Positions 1 to 14,400 of a stretch of 64,000 nucleotides of DNA are shown piece by piece. The stretch is from Phallusia mammillata (lineage: Eukaryota > Chordata > Ascidiacea > Phlebobranchia > Ascidiidae): the NCBI GenBank assembly GCA_003260075.1, contig QLIY01000125.1:120226-184225 (forward strand), in the 5' to 3' direction. The translations under genes and the position numbers were made by a program. How positions within the stretch are numbered: position 1 is the stretch's first letter; every line of letters begins with the position of its first letter. The notes beneath the pieces are model-generated. The model did no database searches and was not told where the DNA came from. It saw only the letters and a program-made list of their open reading frames with translations.

Positions 1-196
1 AGCTAAATTGACAACCTGCACTGATGATGACAACAGTGACTGTTAAAACGTCTGCATGATGTATTCTATATACACCAGTTCATTGGCAGTTATGTTTATG
101 ATTAGATCCCTCATTGGTTTTGTACCATAACGTACTAAAGCATTGCTGACCAACTACTCAAATAATTCTACATTATTTTGTACCTACATTTTCCAG

Positions 197-504
197 GCAA
201 CTTTAAAGATCGGCTAGCAATCGTCAAAACGTTGGACGAGACTAACCGAAGATCAGAAGGTCTCTGTGATAAACCACTCGACAAATTTGGACGTGAAGAA
301 CGGATAAACTGCGATCATCATTGTCACGAAAATCCGAGCAAACTTAACAAAATTGAAAATTACAGAAACCGGGCTGTCATGATGGAAAAAATTGACCAGT
401 ATTCCAGAATTTTGTTTCCCTCTATGTTTGTTGCTTTTAATATTGTGTACTGGTGGGTTTACCTTACGATGGAGGAGAAGAGCGTTTATCCGCCTGAACA
501 CTAG
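197..504 (+). CDS. Last exon of an anionic Cys-loop ligand-gated ion channel (3' partial)
   Basis: C-terminal exon of a pentameric Cys-loop receptor of the GABA-A/glycine/glutamate-gated chloride class. The exon starts after a pyrimidine-rich acceptor ending at 196 and stops at 502-504. It encodes a hydrophilic, basic stretch (the end of the M3-M4 cytoplasmic loop), then a motif of the type KIDQYSRILFP leading into the fourth membrane helix (FVAFNIVYWWVYL) and a short extracellular tail. The K/ID-x-x-SR-x-x-FP signature before M4 is typical of anion-selective members. The ligand-binding domain and M1-M3 lie left of the window, so the ligand cannot be assigned. It is convergent with the p160 gene on the other strand. 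Confidence 0.88.
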
Positions 505-705
505 GATTTCTATGTTATTCTTTAGGTTTAAATTTTTGTGTGTAATCAGTTAGTATCGTTAGATTTGTTCTTGGTTCAGCCTAATTTTTACCTGATTACT
601 GATTACATTTTTATCAGACATAAAAGCATATTGCAATATTAACAAAATGAATCTAAAAATATTACTTTTTGACACGCATTATAGTGTGATATGTGCAATG
701 TTGTA

Positions 706-711
706 AATAAA
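706..711 (+). promoter_or_regulatory. Polyadenylation signal AATAAA
   Basis: Canonical hexamer about 200 nt after the stop codon of the Cys-loop receptor exon, in AT-rich sequence. It is the likely end of that transcript. Confidence 0.55.
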
Positions 712-2451
712 TGTTGAATTGCAATAACGGACAGTAGCAGTAAATTCGTGACTCGGTGCTGAGTTAATTGTCACTCTTTCAAATTTGTGAGGTATAGGTA
801 TTGTTTTACAGCTTTTGTGAAATAAACTTAACTGTGTTTAAGAGGTAATAAAAACCATAATGTGGGGCATAAATATCACAGACAGGCTTTCTTGAACTAA
901 ATTTTGAAAAAGTACGCAATTTGCGACGTTTACCATTACATGCAACGTTACCTGTGAAATGGTTAAAAAGCAAAGATATCCAAGTTTTTGCCTGCGTTAA
1001 AAGTATGGCGATTTTCAAAGAAATTTTTCTCAAGTTTCTTTGACATGCCAGCTTTGCACACCTACCATTATTTTGCTTACTGTTATTTACCTCCATATTT
1101 TTTTTTATTTATCCTCAAGGGGTAAATTTACCTCCGATTAAGAACCGCTGCTCTACACGTTCTAACTTTCAAACTAACTTCATCTGGGGGGGGGGATTTT
1201 TTATTTACCCTCAAGGGGTAAATTTACCTCCGGTTAAGAACCGCTGCTCTACACGTTCTAACTTTCAAACTAACTTCATCTCTTCAGGCTTCAATTTAAA
1301 AATTAAAGCGTTCGGAGAAATCTGGCCAAATTGAAACTTTTCAAAATTAAATACACCGGGCTTGGTTGCAACCACATTGGTTAGAAAATCCGATTTCAAC
1401 TTGCAGAGTTGTGTATGTGACAAGTAAATGTGTATCATGTTCTTTTTTATTGTCGAGATAACAAGAACTTAAACGAATCTATGTTTAAAAGTAATAAAAA
1501 CCCACGTCAGTGTTTCCCGGCAGGAAATAAAATCATCGAAAAACCGTAAGAAAGCGCAGTGTTTTGGATAAGGGCATGGTGATCGGAAAGGGTAGGATAC
1601 AGAGCAGTGTTTCCCAAAAAGTTTTTCGCTCATGTTTTTACGTGGGATAAATCGGGAACAGGGCAGCACTAATGGGCCATAAACGACCGCTGCCAAGCAA
1701 CGCCCGACAGTGATAAAAGAAATCGACAAAAATGAACACAAAAGCATGGGACAGACAGTTCAATCCGAATAAATTAATTATCGGTGGAATTCTAGCGCAT
1801 ACAGAAAAAAAATAACAAAATGTCAATAAATACAAAGCGATCATTAGATGGTTATAATCTCTTTACAATGCGCGCATGTGTTCAGGGACAATGCCAGAGC
1901 ACTCTAGCACCGCCAAAACGTTATAAATAATGCAAACAAAGTGTGAACCGCAGTTAAAGAGTTAAAATTAAGGCCAAGCAATTTTTACACCTCTGCACTT
2001 CGTTTGTTTTCTGACAAACAAGAAAATTTTAAGCAGGTCGTCGAAATTAAGAGCAACGAAAACAAAATAGGAACATTGCGTGCATGTGTAACTATGGCAA
2101 CAGAAAAGGCAGTCGCAAATATGCGAATTGGTGACAACATTATACTAACACACTGGAACAGTCAATGACGTCATAAATTAATGACGTCCCAGCGAAGTTC
2201 AATGAACAAAACAGAAAATTCCCACGATACAGCTGAAACGGGTTGAAACGTTTTTCTTGAAACTTCGCATAAGGAATAAATTTTGAAAACCTGTCTTATA
2301 ATTTTCCTAAATATGAATTTTTTTCCTCCCCTGCATCTTTTGAAACAAAACCCACTCAAACACATTTTGTCCACAACAGTGCGAGATCGGGCAACGGATA
2401 CACGCCATTGGATAAGAACACGGGGCGTGGTCTCATATAAAGGGGCGTGTC
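712..2451. other. Convergent intergenic region / 3' UTRs
   Basis: No supported coding exon. It lies between two convergent genes and should hold the 3' UTR of the p160 gene (minus strand). It contains one local duplication with a G10 run (1101-1281) and a TGACGTCA palindrome at 2166-2173. Short ORFs here have no family features. Confidence 0.6.
1101..1281. repeat. Direct duplication joined by a G10 run
   Basis: Units of about 85 bp at 1101-1185 and 1197-1281 flank ten Gs at 1186-1195. The copies differ at a few bases (for example tcctc versus ccctc, cgatt versus cggtt), as two haplotypes would. Confidence 0.85.
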
Positions 2452-5400
2452 TCAATCCAAGTCTTTTTTCAACAGCAAAGTTTCAAGCAAACTCGGTTTC
2501 CGTTCGACTTTGCGCTTTGGTAGAGCCAGGGATGACGTCATGTTCGAGTTTGATGACGTTGTGGCCTCAGGAGGCGGGGTCAGAATCGGTGCCGATGCCA
2601 CCGACGCCGTGTAGCGACAATTTGATATTGTATTGTTGTTGTTCACATTCGAGTTCATTGGCACATCACAGTGGTTGGAGTCAGTTGTTGTGGCAAAAAA
2701 GTTATTTTCACTTAGGTTGGTGCTCGTCGGCTGCAATAGCAAATCTCCGCAATTCGACAAAGGCTTATTATCGATTTGCTGCAAAACAGAAAAATAAAAA
2801 ACCGTTAAATTGAGGTAAAGTATGCAACCTTGTTTGTTAACATGTCAAATTGATAATAACTGCACACTAAAATTTTGGTGGTAGTATTTTTAGCAGGCGG
2901 CACATAAATCTTACGCATTTCTATGGTTTAACGACAGTTCTGTTGGTTAAATCCAATGACATACATGTATTGTAAACAATTATCATACTTACAATTGAAC
3001 TGTTGGTGTTGAAAGCATTGTTGTTTGTAATTTTATTCCTTTGCCCCGTCCACTGGTTGGTAACCGATGACGTCATAGTTGCGTGATTTGGGACGTAATG
3101 TTGTGGGCCGTTGGGTTGAATAAAGGTGTTCTGCGAAAAAATCGTTGTTAATGAAACTTGTAGTGGGTTCGAATCTCAAAGTCGCAAACTTAGTTAACGT
3201 ACCTGGAAATTGTTGGTTGTCGTTTGACCATCTTGTTTGAGTTTGTACTGGTCTAACAGATTGTTTAAGTTTAACGTTTGAGGACGTGGTGATAATATCT
3301 GTGACGAACTGCATGACGTCATAATAGAGGAGGTGGCCGCATCTTGTGAAGCGTCATTGAAAGTGGGCTGAAGTCGTTGATGCATGTCGCCAATCGTCAT
3401 TTGCATCCGGCGTGCAATTTTCTTTTTGGCTTTTTTCGACTCGATGGGAGGACTTGCTGCTTCTACCGTCGCCATCGGAGGGCAGTATTGAGGCGATAAA
3501 AGGTTTGCACCAAGAGAGGGCGCTATATCGCTCCATGACACATCGTCGGTTGATTGTTTGCGTTTCAAGTCGGGCTTTGTTTTGGATGCAGAATTTTTGC
3601 GCGATTTTCTTATTCGTGGCTTTTTAGCCTTCGGGGACTGAGACGTCAGAGGCGGTGACAAACCACTGAATTGTTGCGTATCAGGTGACGTCATACCCAA
3701 AACAGGTCTCACAGGCTGAGAAAATGGTAAATTGTTAAATCCTTGAATAGGGGGTGTCGATGTGAGGGAGTAATGTTGGCCTCCGTTCATTGGCTGATTT
3801 ATCTGCAGTGGTGTGATTGTAGTGGACTGGGGATAAATGTCACCGTTCATCGGAAGGGCGCCACCAGGCGTCGAAAAACCCGGCGACGTTGACATACGTT
3901 GTGTGCCGGCGAAGTTGCCCATACGAGGAAAGGGTTGTTGGTTTAGATTCGGCTGTTGCCCTACAAATATATATATATATATTTGTTTCAACTTGAGACT
4001 CAATAAAAAGTCTCTGGCGTTAAATTAGTTAAGCTTCAACTTTTTACAATATGTTTTAGAATAAGTTCAAATTTAAGCTTAGTGAACCACTTACCATTCC
4101 TAAGTGGCATGAAGAGTGGCGAATTTATTTGCGAGGAGTTCCGCATAATGCCAGCATGTCCGTTGGTGGGAGCTAGAGAACGCTGCATAGCAAGCTGTTT
4201 TTGCTCCTGCAATCTGTAAAAAAAATAAAAAGGTAAACACGACATCAATTAATACTTTAAAGTTTAAAGGTCAAATTACCAGTGATATTTTTACATATTT
4301 GCATAAAATGCATTGTATTTAAAAAATGACTTCCTGTGCAAAAAGGAATCAAACAAAAACCGTGTAAGTAGGTGAAAGACAAATTTAATCAATTGATCAC
4401 GGTAACAAATTGTGTATAACTTGTATTAGGCCGCCAAGTTAAATTTGTTAATCACAAAATACGGAATTTAGTAAATTAACATTGCTTATAAAGGTCCGAT
4501 CTTTTTATCTTTCTTTTTTGACTTGTTTTTGTCAAAGTAAAGGCAGAAGTCACTGCAAACCTGTTGGCTTTGAAATATTCGCTTCTTTTCTGAACTGTGA
4601 TGCCAGTGTGGGTGACATCTGGACGAGGGTACATGTGCTGGGGGGTAGGGCCCCGTTTTACCCCACCAGGTAGTATATCGCTGGAGTCAAACGAGCCCCC
4701 ATTTATGTTGGGTTGGTTCAGGCGAATCTGAAGCTACAAAAAGAAATTATTAGGTTTGTTTATTTATATATATACGTATATGTATGTATTTATATACATA
4801 TATTAGGGGAGTTGTTATGCCAAATAACATAAGACTACTGGTATTGGTTTCCTTTGAACGCTAAAAGTGCGTTTGCTAACGAGTGTGTAGTTTAAAATGA
4901 CATTTTTTAACCATTGTAGGTGTGTAATACAAGTTACACTTACAAGAAACGATTTTAAGACTTGAATCTCACAAACAACACAAAGGCTAGAAGTTAATAG
5001 GTCAGAAAAATCTCTATTTGATATCAGTTGTATGCAATACACATTCAGTAATATTTAAATCGTGCGTCCATATTTGCATGCTACTTATCACGAGAGACAG
5101 TGCAACACGGCGAGCGCTACGTAATAAATCGTGACGTCATACCTGTCGGCGCAGCAATGACGGGTTGGTTTGCAACGTGCTTCCTGTGTTCGGTTGCTGT
5201 GACAACAAGAAACGTGTTGCAAAAGCGATTTTTGTAAACATTGTTTTTCGATTACTTATTCAAACATGCGTAAACAAAGGTCGAAGTTTTTAGAATATTT
5301 ACGATTTTAGTTCCAATTATCGTACAGCATCTGCCACTTAAAAAAAACAGGCGTATTGACGAAATCGCCACAATTTTAAAATAACTACAACGTCAGCAGG

Positions 5401-8400
5401 TCGTTTGTTACGTAGCCGATATGTAACAGTAAACAAGCGGGTGGCTGATTGTGACGCATCAGGCAAAAGAGCAAATAGCGTGAGGCAATGAACAAATATA
5501 GACAACAGCTTACGCTTATTTTTGGTAAATCTTTTCCAGTTTCAAATATGCGCTTCCGAGTATTTGCAAATATTTACAATCTGATTAATTTGACTCTGAT
5601 TTCACACGTTAATGCCTGTACAAGTGTTTGGACTGGATTGTTTGTTTGCGTTGAATGATACAATTGCCAGCTGCTCGTACAGATCTATTGAGACATTTTC
5701 TAATTTTTATTAGTTGGTTCAACTTTGGGCAAAACAACTTCTCGAAAACTTCTTGTTACGCTTCACTAATCAATCAAACTAAGCGTTATAACACAATTAC
5801 TGCACACGAGAGGTTGATATATTTACCCAACAATTCATACCAATACACACTAATTTTTCGACTAAATCTTACCATGTTAGTTCTGTTATTGATAATAGAT
5901 CGAACCCCTGTATCCATGTGTCCGTTGTTCAACCTGGGGTTGGGAAAACCTCCTGGGTTGTTCATCAGGGGCACACCCTACATACAAAACCGTAGAATCA
6001 TCATGTAAGCCAAAATTGAACTTTTGCCTTCCTTTTAGAGTTTGGCGTAAAACGGCGCAAACTATTACAAAGATGACGGTATATGTTAAACGTCATAATA
6101 GAACTGTTGCTATTAAATATATGACCCAGTTGTCGGGGTGAACGCCTCTCACCTGTGATGACATGTCGGTCATAGCAGGTCCATTGTTACGTACGGTGCG
6201 CGTCATTTGATTGTTCCTATGGTACGTCATATTGTCGTTCTGTTTAAGGTTACGTAAATTTGTTTAAGTCAGATTGTTAGTAAACTAATGACCGTTTGAA
6301 TATATGTAGATAATAAGTTTAGTGATATATAATTCAATTTCTTGGTTTTTCTTGTCAACAATTTCGCAAATGCCAAAAAAATATCTCGTTGTTTACCGTA
6401 AAGGTATTGTACTTAAAAAGCGACATAAACAAGACGCAATGATTTATTTCGAAAAGTAAACAGCAGTGTGACAGCCAGCAATTGTAGTGCGTTAAAACTT
6501 TACCTGGATTTGTGAATTACTTTGCACAATGTTTCCGTTGGATAAACGATTCATTGTTGTGTCTAAAAAAAGCATAATGCACCAAGTTCAATAACACAAA
6601 AAATAGTCCAAAAGGGACAATACGCAATGAAATTAAACGCATACAGATGGACAAATCATAGTACGCCTGGTATGCCGTGGTCACTGGTCTGCATCGACGA
6701 CTGGTCCCAGTATGAATATATTCATCGTAACAGATGGGCAAAGTAACAAAAAAATCGAAATTGAAACCAGTCTATTTTTTTGATAAAACAATTGACGACA
6801 AAAAACATGCAAATTTGTTTCTTCAACCAGACATCCGTGTGACGTCACTTCACCTTGTGACGTGGTGCGTGACGCAGAATGCGCGGGTGCATGGAATGCG
6901 TCAAGTGGTTTGTTGATAGTTCCGTGCAAAGATGTATAGATATTTTTAAACGAGAGCAATAAATTTATTTAACAACTAGACGATAAGGCGTCATGACTGT
7001 CTAGCTAAAAAAAAGTTAAAGTATTTCATAAAGATCTGGTTCCAACGTTATATGTTGCAATGAAAAGGGATAAAAAACGTTTTAGGTGCCAAACATCACA
7101 TAAACTCGGAATCCCCAATCGAATAAAATTGCTATGACAATGTTTACCAGCTGTGAAAGTTTCATTTAAATCCATCACACAATTTGTGTGAAAAGAAAAT
7201 GGGTTAACTGCCGGTTGAACAACTTAAAAACATATTCTTAAAAACATAAGTTTTTTCTTTCGCAAAAGAGCACAAAGTCAACCATAAACAAAATACATTT
7301 GACTTTTTTTCACTTACCTATGTTATTGGGAACAGGAATCGCCATTCTTGGGTTCACTCCCCGTGGCAAAGGGTAACTACCCAAATCAACCAGGGGCTCT
7401 TTGCCTTCCCAACTCTCCTGGGTGTTGAAACTTGGGTACTGGGGCGCTGGTCCCATGGGTGATTGAACCGGGGCTGGAATTTGGGGACTAACAATCCCGG
7501 CGTTACCCACCACTCGATTGGGGCAGGGTTCAAACCCGGTTGGGACAGCCGCCATGGCCGCACCCTGGTACATTGGGGCCATGGTACCAGGTTGGGGGTC
7601 CATTTGTGGCATCATAAAATCGGGGGTCGATGTAAAGGAAGACGTCATAGTGATGTCTGCGGTGTAACAACAGAGGAATATTGGTGAGGCAATTTTTTAG
7701 AGAATATGTATCAAATTGAGCTGTGCTTACATACCTTGATTAAACCCTCCTTGGACTGTCTTGTTCTGAAACTAACAAAAAAATTGTCAACCCCAACCCA
7801 CAAAACACCAAAAACGAAATTTTCCAACAAAATGTTTTTTAGAGTGCTGAATAAAAAAACATTAACGGCAAAACGGCGTTAGAACTCAATTGTTACTAGT
7901 ATTTTACATTCATCAGCACACGTTATGAAGCGTTGTTCATACAATTAAAATACAGGATATAACGTATTTGTGGTAACGTAAGAAATGCTGTTGTTCAGGT
8001 AATCTAAACACCACAAGTGGTTTTTCAGTTTCCGTTTAAAAAATGGCAACCGTTTTCAAAAAAATGTACATAAATTACGTTTTAACGCCGAGCTCAAGTA
8101 TCAACACAACTCCAGTATCAACAATTCAAAAATATTTTCTTAAATCGCCGGCAACAGGTAATTTATGTTTTCGCCTATCATACCTGGTTATCAAAAACAG
8201 TCGAAGACGGTAGAATTTCGTTATTGTTGATGTCAGTCGATGGCAGGTCTGCTCCAAACTGATCTCGTAAATTTCCTTGTTGGCCCAAGTCCCCATTCGG
8301 CAAAGGGGGATGGGTTAAAACAGGGGGAGTTCCACTAAATACGTTGTTTTCAGTCTCGTCTGTAAAGCCAGTTAGTATGGAGAACAATTCGTCCAATTCT

Positions 8401-11400
8401 TCTTTGCTGACATTGGTTGTCACACTTGGCCTGGTTGACTGAAATGTTTTAAACTTCGAAGAGTTAAAAAAGTTTCCGTCAGTGTTGGGGGTCGACGACG
8501 GTGCCAAGTCCGAAGGATTTGTTTTTTTGTCTTGTACTGGTGACAGTTGCTCAATAAGAGGTCCAAGCGACTCTGAACTGGTTACAGAAAGAGATGTTGC
8601 AATCGATGTAGAAGGTAACGTTGGGTCTGCAACATTGCCCAGCAGATGCGACTCGGGCACTTTCGAGGTGTTTTTGAGCAACTGCGTGAGAAGGTAGTTG
8701 TTACCTGCTAATGCTTTGTGCCTGGGTGATTTTTGAGCAGGTTTCAATTGCTCTTCTTGTGATGGTGTAGATATGCTTCGTTTTGGAAGGTTTACACTAG
8801 GCGGCGCAGAGTTCATTGAGGCACTACGAGCACGGGATGAGAGATTGGACGAGGAAGTGACGTCGGAGTGAGGTGACGTCACTTTTGGATTGTTGATGAT
8901 AAGAGGTTTTATGTCGGGGAAACTTGTAACCATTGTGGTGACGACGGGTTCGTGTTGCATTGTGGATATTCCGTTGATAACAAGGTGAGGACTTTGGGCA
9001 GAGCAAGAAGTAGGGAGAGTCTGGTCTTCCCTTTTAAGACAGGAAATGTCCTTGCATGGAGGTCCAGGATACGTAGCAAGATTGTCCGGCGTTGTTGTCA
9101 CACTTCGACATTCTGTGCAGAAATTAGTTTGTTTTACGATTTAACATCACAATATATATTGTTTTAATGCACTTTTCAGTGTTGCAAATCTTTAATGGTG
9201 CAGAGAATTTCAAGCTGTTTTTTTTCACGTATGTGTGTGTAGATAACCCAAACCACATAAAATTCGCCACTTGGCTAATTTATATTTTGATACAAATACA
9301 GTCAATGTTACAAAAGCTATTTGAGTCAAGAACACAGATTACACAAAAATTCTAAGAAACCCTCCTAAAAAAACATACGTCACAAAATGTTGGGATGAGA
9401 TAACACAGCAATAAGTTGTACATTAATAAATGGACTAGTTTCAACCCTTCGTGCCGCTTGGTATTGTTGCTATATTAGCATGCCAACTTTCACGATCACA
9501 GCAAAGTGACTGGCCATTTGTTTTGCAGGATATAAGTGATCGAATTGCAAGCACTTTAAATTGTCTAAGCTTCATGTTGTACAAGTCATTGAACATATTG
9601 TTCTCCGATTAAAAAAAATTATTGTTTTTATTTATTTGCAAAACACCTGGTATACTCTAAACTTATCTTTTTGTTGTAACACAAAATCTTGTTCCAAAAA
9701 CGAAATTGTGTAAGCTTTTCTGTTCGATGATTCTATGTATACTTTTGTAAAGCAGTTAAATTTAGAAGTAAACATGACCAATGCAGACCAACAAGTAACA
9801 ACAGGAAGAGCAAAATAGCAAACACTACTCCCAAACAACTTTTTTGCTGAAAGCTGAAAACACTCCCAAACAACTTTTATTTTGTACTATCTTCATAAAA
9901 CAAGCAAAATATGATTTGAAAGCAGTTCTCTACATTCAAAAACCACTTTGATCCTATGTTCAAATGCTGTTTCCTAGGATTACCTTGATTTGAGTTACTG
10001 TTTGAGGTTGATGAGTTATTTGATCCAGTGGCCACTGATGTGATAGAGAATGGTGATTTTGAACTGCCAATTGTGTGAACAAGATGTCCATCCAAATGTG
10101 GAGGCGGCGATAAAATTTCATTGACTATTTCCTGTTGAAATATGACACAGATTTGTTATTTTCAACTTTGGTGGAATTGAATTTTAAATTTCACTTTTCA
10201 ACATAAGACTAAGAAAACAACTGCTTACAGTGACAATATAACACAACATGTCACCTCAGCATTTCCCTGCGCTCCTGTACTTGCTAGGAGTTCCCGAGCA
10301 ACTTCCACACTGTTCCGAGGTCGTACATATCCGCTTACCGAAGTACACCAGTTGTTTAGGCCTGGGATGTCACTCACAAGATCACTTGACTAAAAAATGT
10401 AAACAGTGTTAGTTGAAAGTGTGCATATGCAAAAAAAGTGATGTACCAACAATACACGCATTTTAGAACACACTTTTATTGAATTTTTTTTAAGAAATGC
10501 TTTCAAAAATCGAAAATTGTAGAGACACAAATAACAATTAAAAACACACATTTTAAAACCTAAATTGAGCATATTTTTAATCTTTTTTTAATGCTTACAG
10601 TCATGGAAGATGTTGATGTCATTGATGAGGAGGGAGCACAAGATATAAATGAGAGGATCCCAGATGTTGCAATAGATGTAGAAGTGGGATCAGACACAAT
10701 GGGGCCTAAAAAAGCAAAAAGGTTTCAAAACAAAGCCCATCTTTAATTGTTATTAAAGACAAAACACAGGTTTAAAAAACAAGTTTAGTGTTAACATAGA
10801 AACTGCAAATAAGTGTTTTACCTGAAAGAATGCTTCTTATTGCTGGGGAAATTCCTTGCACATCTAAACCTTGCAAATTACCATCTCTGCAAAAACACAA
10901 CATACCCAATGTCAACAACGATAAACAGCAAAATGGCAAAACCGTAAGCGAGATATTGATGGACACAACCTTCCTGAAGAAATCAAACACACACACACTT
11001 ATGACCACAACTGAAAGTTAATTGTGGACACTCAGGGAAACAAGATAAATAAAACTGCCACATTCTAAGACTTCACTGTCACAGTCTAAACAAGTTTGCT
11101 TGAACAAAACCTAACAAGAATATAGGAAGCTCGTTGTTTCCTGGCATAGCTGCCACCAAGCCACATTCCATGCATTACCACTTTATACTAGCATAAACAT
11201 TAGAGAAATGAACAACGGTTATAATTAATTGTCATCAGAAGGACACACAGCTTTGGGAGGAAACAATTAGAGCTCAAAAACCATATGCTGCATTGACAAT
11301 ATTTACTGCAACTTTTGCAAAATTGACAATTCCTGGTGGTTTCTACTGATTCAAAGTTTGCTTTTGCAGAAGACAAATTAGTGACAAAATAATTGAACAA

Positions 11401-14400
11401 AAAGTGCAATAAACGAATTTTATCAGATTATTTAAAATTGCATTTTGTGCACTCAAAATTGGACATTTAAATTAAAACATATTACACATAAAACACAATA
11501 AAAATATTATCACAAATATTGACTAAATTTAGAAATTCAAGTCACACTGCATGAAAAAATAACAAAAAACTTAAAAATAACCAACTCATCTCTAGGAGCC
11601 AACACTCAATGTAATGTGACAATAATTGCACAGAGACAAAACGAAAAAATCTATCTGCACGTCGTCAAGCATGCACACTGCATGAGCGCTTGATTGTGAT
11701 GTCATTTCCTGTCCGAGAACGTCATAAAGAATAAAAAGAGAGAGCGGGCGATTAGATTGTGTATAAGTGGCAAGGTTGTGGATAACCGGCAAAACACTGG
11801 TTATGGTCGATACTTGCACTATTACTTGTAAAGCTGTTTTTTTAAGATAATGTAAACAACACAAGAACAACAGGCTCTTTGTTATGTACAGTGTTATTCA
11901 TTTTTCCAAGTTTGATTGAAGAAAAAACACATTTGTGTTTTGTGTCTTGTAAACATACAGTGCCGTTAAACTTTTCATCAAGTTGAAAATTTGAACTTGA
12001 GTGAAAATAAACAAATATATATATTTTTTGTACCAACAAATATTATTATTTTAAGTATTTTGACCATTTGTAGTGTTTGATAGACATAAATTTATATAAT
12101 TCTTTATTGAATGGCTATGTACATATTTAACTAAAACCTGGGGATGTGTCAATTTTTTTGTTTTCTAAACCAAAATCCCCTTAACAAGCATTTGTATCAA
12201 AGCCTTCAAATCCAAAAAAGGAACCAGGAAAAGAATTGCACTTTTGAAATTTAATGATATAAATAGGCAAAAAACGTGACTGTGGGAAAAACCAAACATT
12301 AAATCCAGTTATATTCGTTACCACATTACTTTGATCGATGCTTTTCTTGTACATACACACCACAAACTGACAGTTTGTGGATAAAAAAGGCAAACTAGTA
12401 TTAATTAAAATCATCTTTCAACAAAATCCTAAAATTTGTGACAATTTTAGTCATTAGTACAGGAAATTTAAGTGTTAGTCACCAGCCAATATGAAGTTCT
12501 TTCACAGGGGGGGGGGTTTGTAGTGTTTGATAGACATAAATTTATATAATTCTTTATTGAATGGCTATGTACATATTTAACTAAAACCTGGGGATGTGTC
12601 AATTTTTTTGTTTTCTAAACCAAAATCCCCTTAACAAGCATTTGTATCAAAGCCTTCAAATCCAAAAAAGGAACCAGGAAAAGAATTGCACTTTTGAAAT
12701 TTAATGATATAAATAGGCAAAAAACGTGACTGTGGGAAAAACCAAACATTAAATCCAGTTATATTCGTTACCACATTACTTTGATCGATGCTTTTCTTGT
12801 ACATACACACCACAAACTGACAGTTTGTGGATAAAAAAGGCAAACTAGTATTAATTAAAATCATCTTTCAACAAAATCCTACAATTTGTGACAATTTTAG
12901 TCATTAGGACAGGAAATTTAAGTGTTAGTCACCAGCCAATATGAAGTTCTTTCACACCAAATCATATGTTATCATGTTATTTGTTTGATTAGTATTATAT
13001 ACAGCCAATACTTTAAAACAGACCAAAAATTTGCATTTGCATGTAAGTGATACAATGTGTAGATCTTATGCACTGTTAACTTTGCAATGTTGCAATAAAC
13101 AATGTGTCAGCAAGAGAATGATTTACCTGGGGATTGCAGCATAACCAGGGATCACACACTAATTAATCACATTAATGAATTTTTATGAATGCGCTTAGAA
13201 ATGGGAACAAAATAATTCAATTAACAGTCTTTTACACAATATAACCTTGTTTTAGTTTCATTAAAATGTGGTAAAGAATTATTGTTATTAAAGCAAATTG
13301 ACAAAAATTCAACAAGAAATTCACCTAAACTTTGTCTCTTAATGCAGCATTGTAATTTTTAAAGTCATGTGTTGACAATGCTTGTAAAAAAAACAGCAAC
13401 ATTATTTGCAAGCATCAGTCAAGGTTGAACCCAAACAAAATGAAAAACTGGTGGTATGCTTTTACAGTGCAATGGTCTGTTTTATCAGATTCCACTTCTT
13501 ACAGTTTTACATACAAAGGTTTAACATAGATGGGCCGAAAAATTAATGTCCAACTGCAAATATTTAGGTAAACATAAAAAAAGCCTGCCAAGAGTTGGAC
13601 AGGCTGAGTAAAGCAGCGGCAAACATGCATACACACACACATGTGTGCACATGTACAGTAAATACTACGTTAGCACAATGCCTGCACACACACACACACA
13701 CCAATGCACGCTTGCCACAATCATACACCGGCTCCGGAGTTGTATTGTTAAGTAAAACAGAATGAAAGACCAGTGTTAAATTATTTAATTAGTGTAAATT
13801 TAAAATATCACGAACTGGTATAGATTTGTTATACACATGACATCACATAGTTGGAGTAAAGTTAACATTGAATCAGTTAACATGAGGACAGAGAAAGTTA
13901 TGTGTAATAGCTTATGTGTCATGAACAATCCAGTTGAGCAAGAGTAATGACTATCATAATCAAAAAGTGAATGTTCACATTGGTGTGTGTTCCAAATAAG
14001 GTAGCAGCAAAATTTTGGTCAAGCTTATAATTGGAGCTTGTAATTAGAGGCATAAATGCAACTGACAATGTTGATTGAGACTCAAAATTTTTTTTTCACA
14101 TGACTAATGACTAATAAGCTATTTGCTACTAACAAAATACCAGGGGAAACTTTCCAGTGGTACATAGGATGCATAACATAGAAAAATCTTTAAATCTTAG
14201 CAAAGGGGGGGGGGCAAGCTATTTGTTACTAACAAAATACCAGGGGAAACCCGGTGGTACATAGGATGCATAACATAGAAAAATCTTTAAATCTTAGCAA
14301 AATAAAATTTGAAAATATGAGAAAACTTGAAAACTACACAGTAAAGCAAGTATGCCATAATCACAGAGACAGCTAAAGCTAGACCATAACTACAAGTGCC

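Noticed and set aside
12181-12864. Two identical 77-aa minus-strand ORFs
   Set aside because: They are the two copies of the G10-joined 440-bp duplication inside a p160 intron, not a gene pair.
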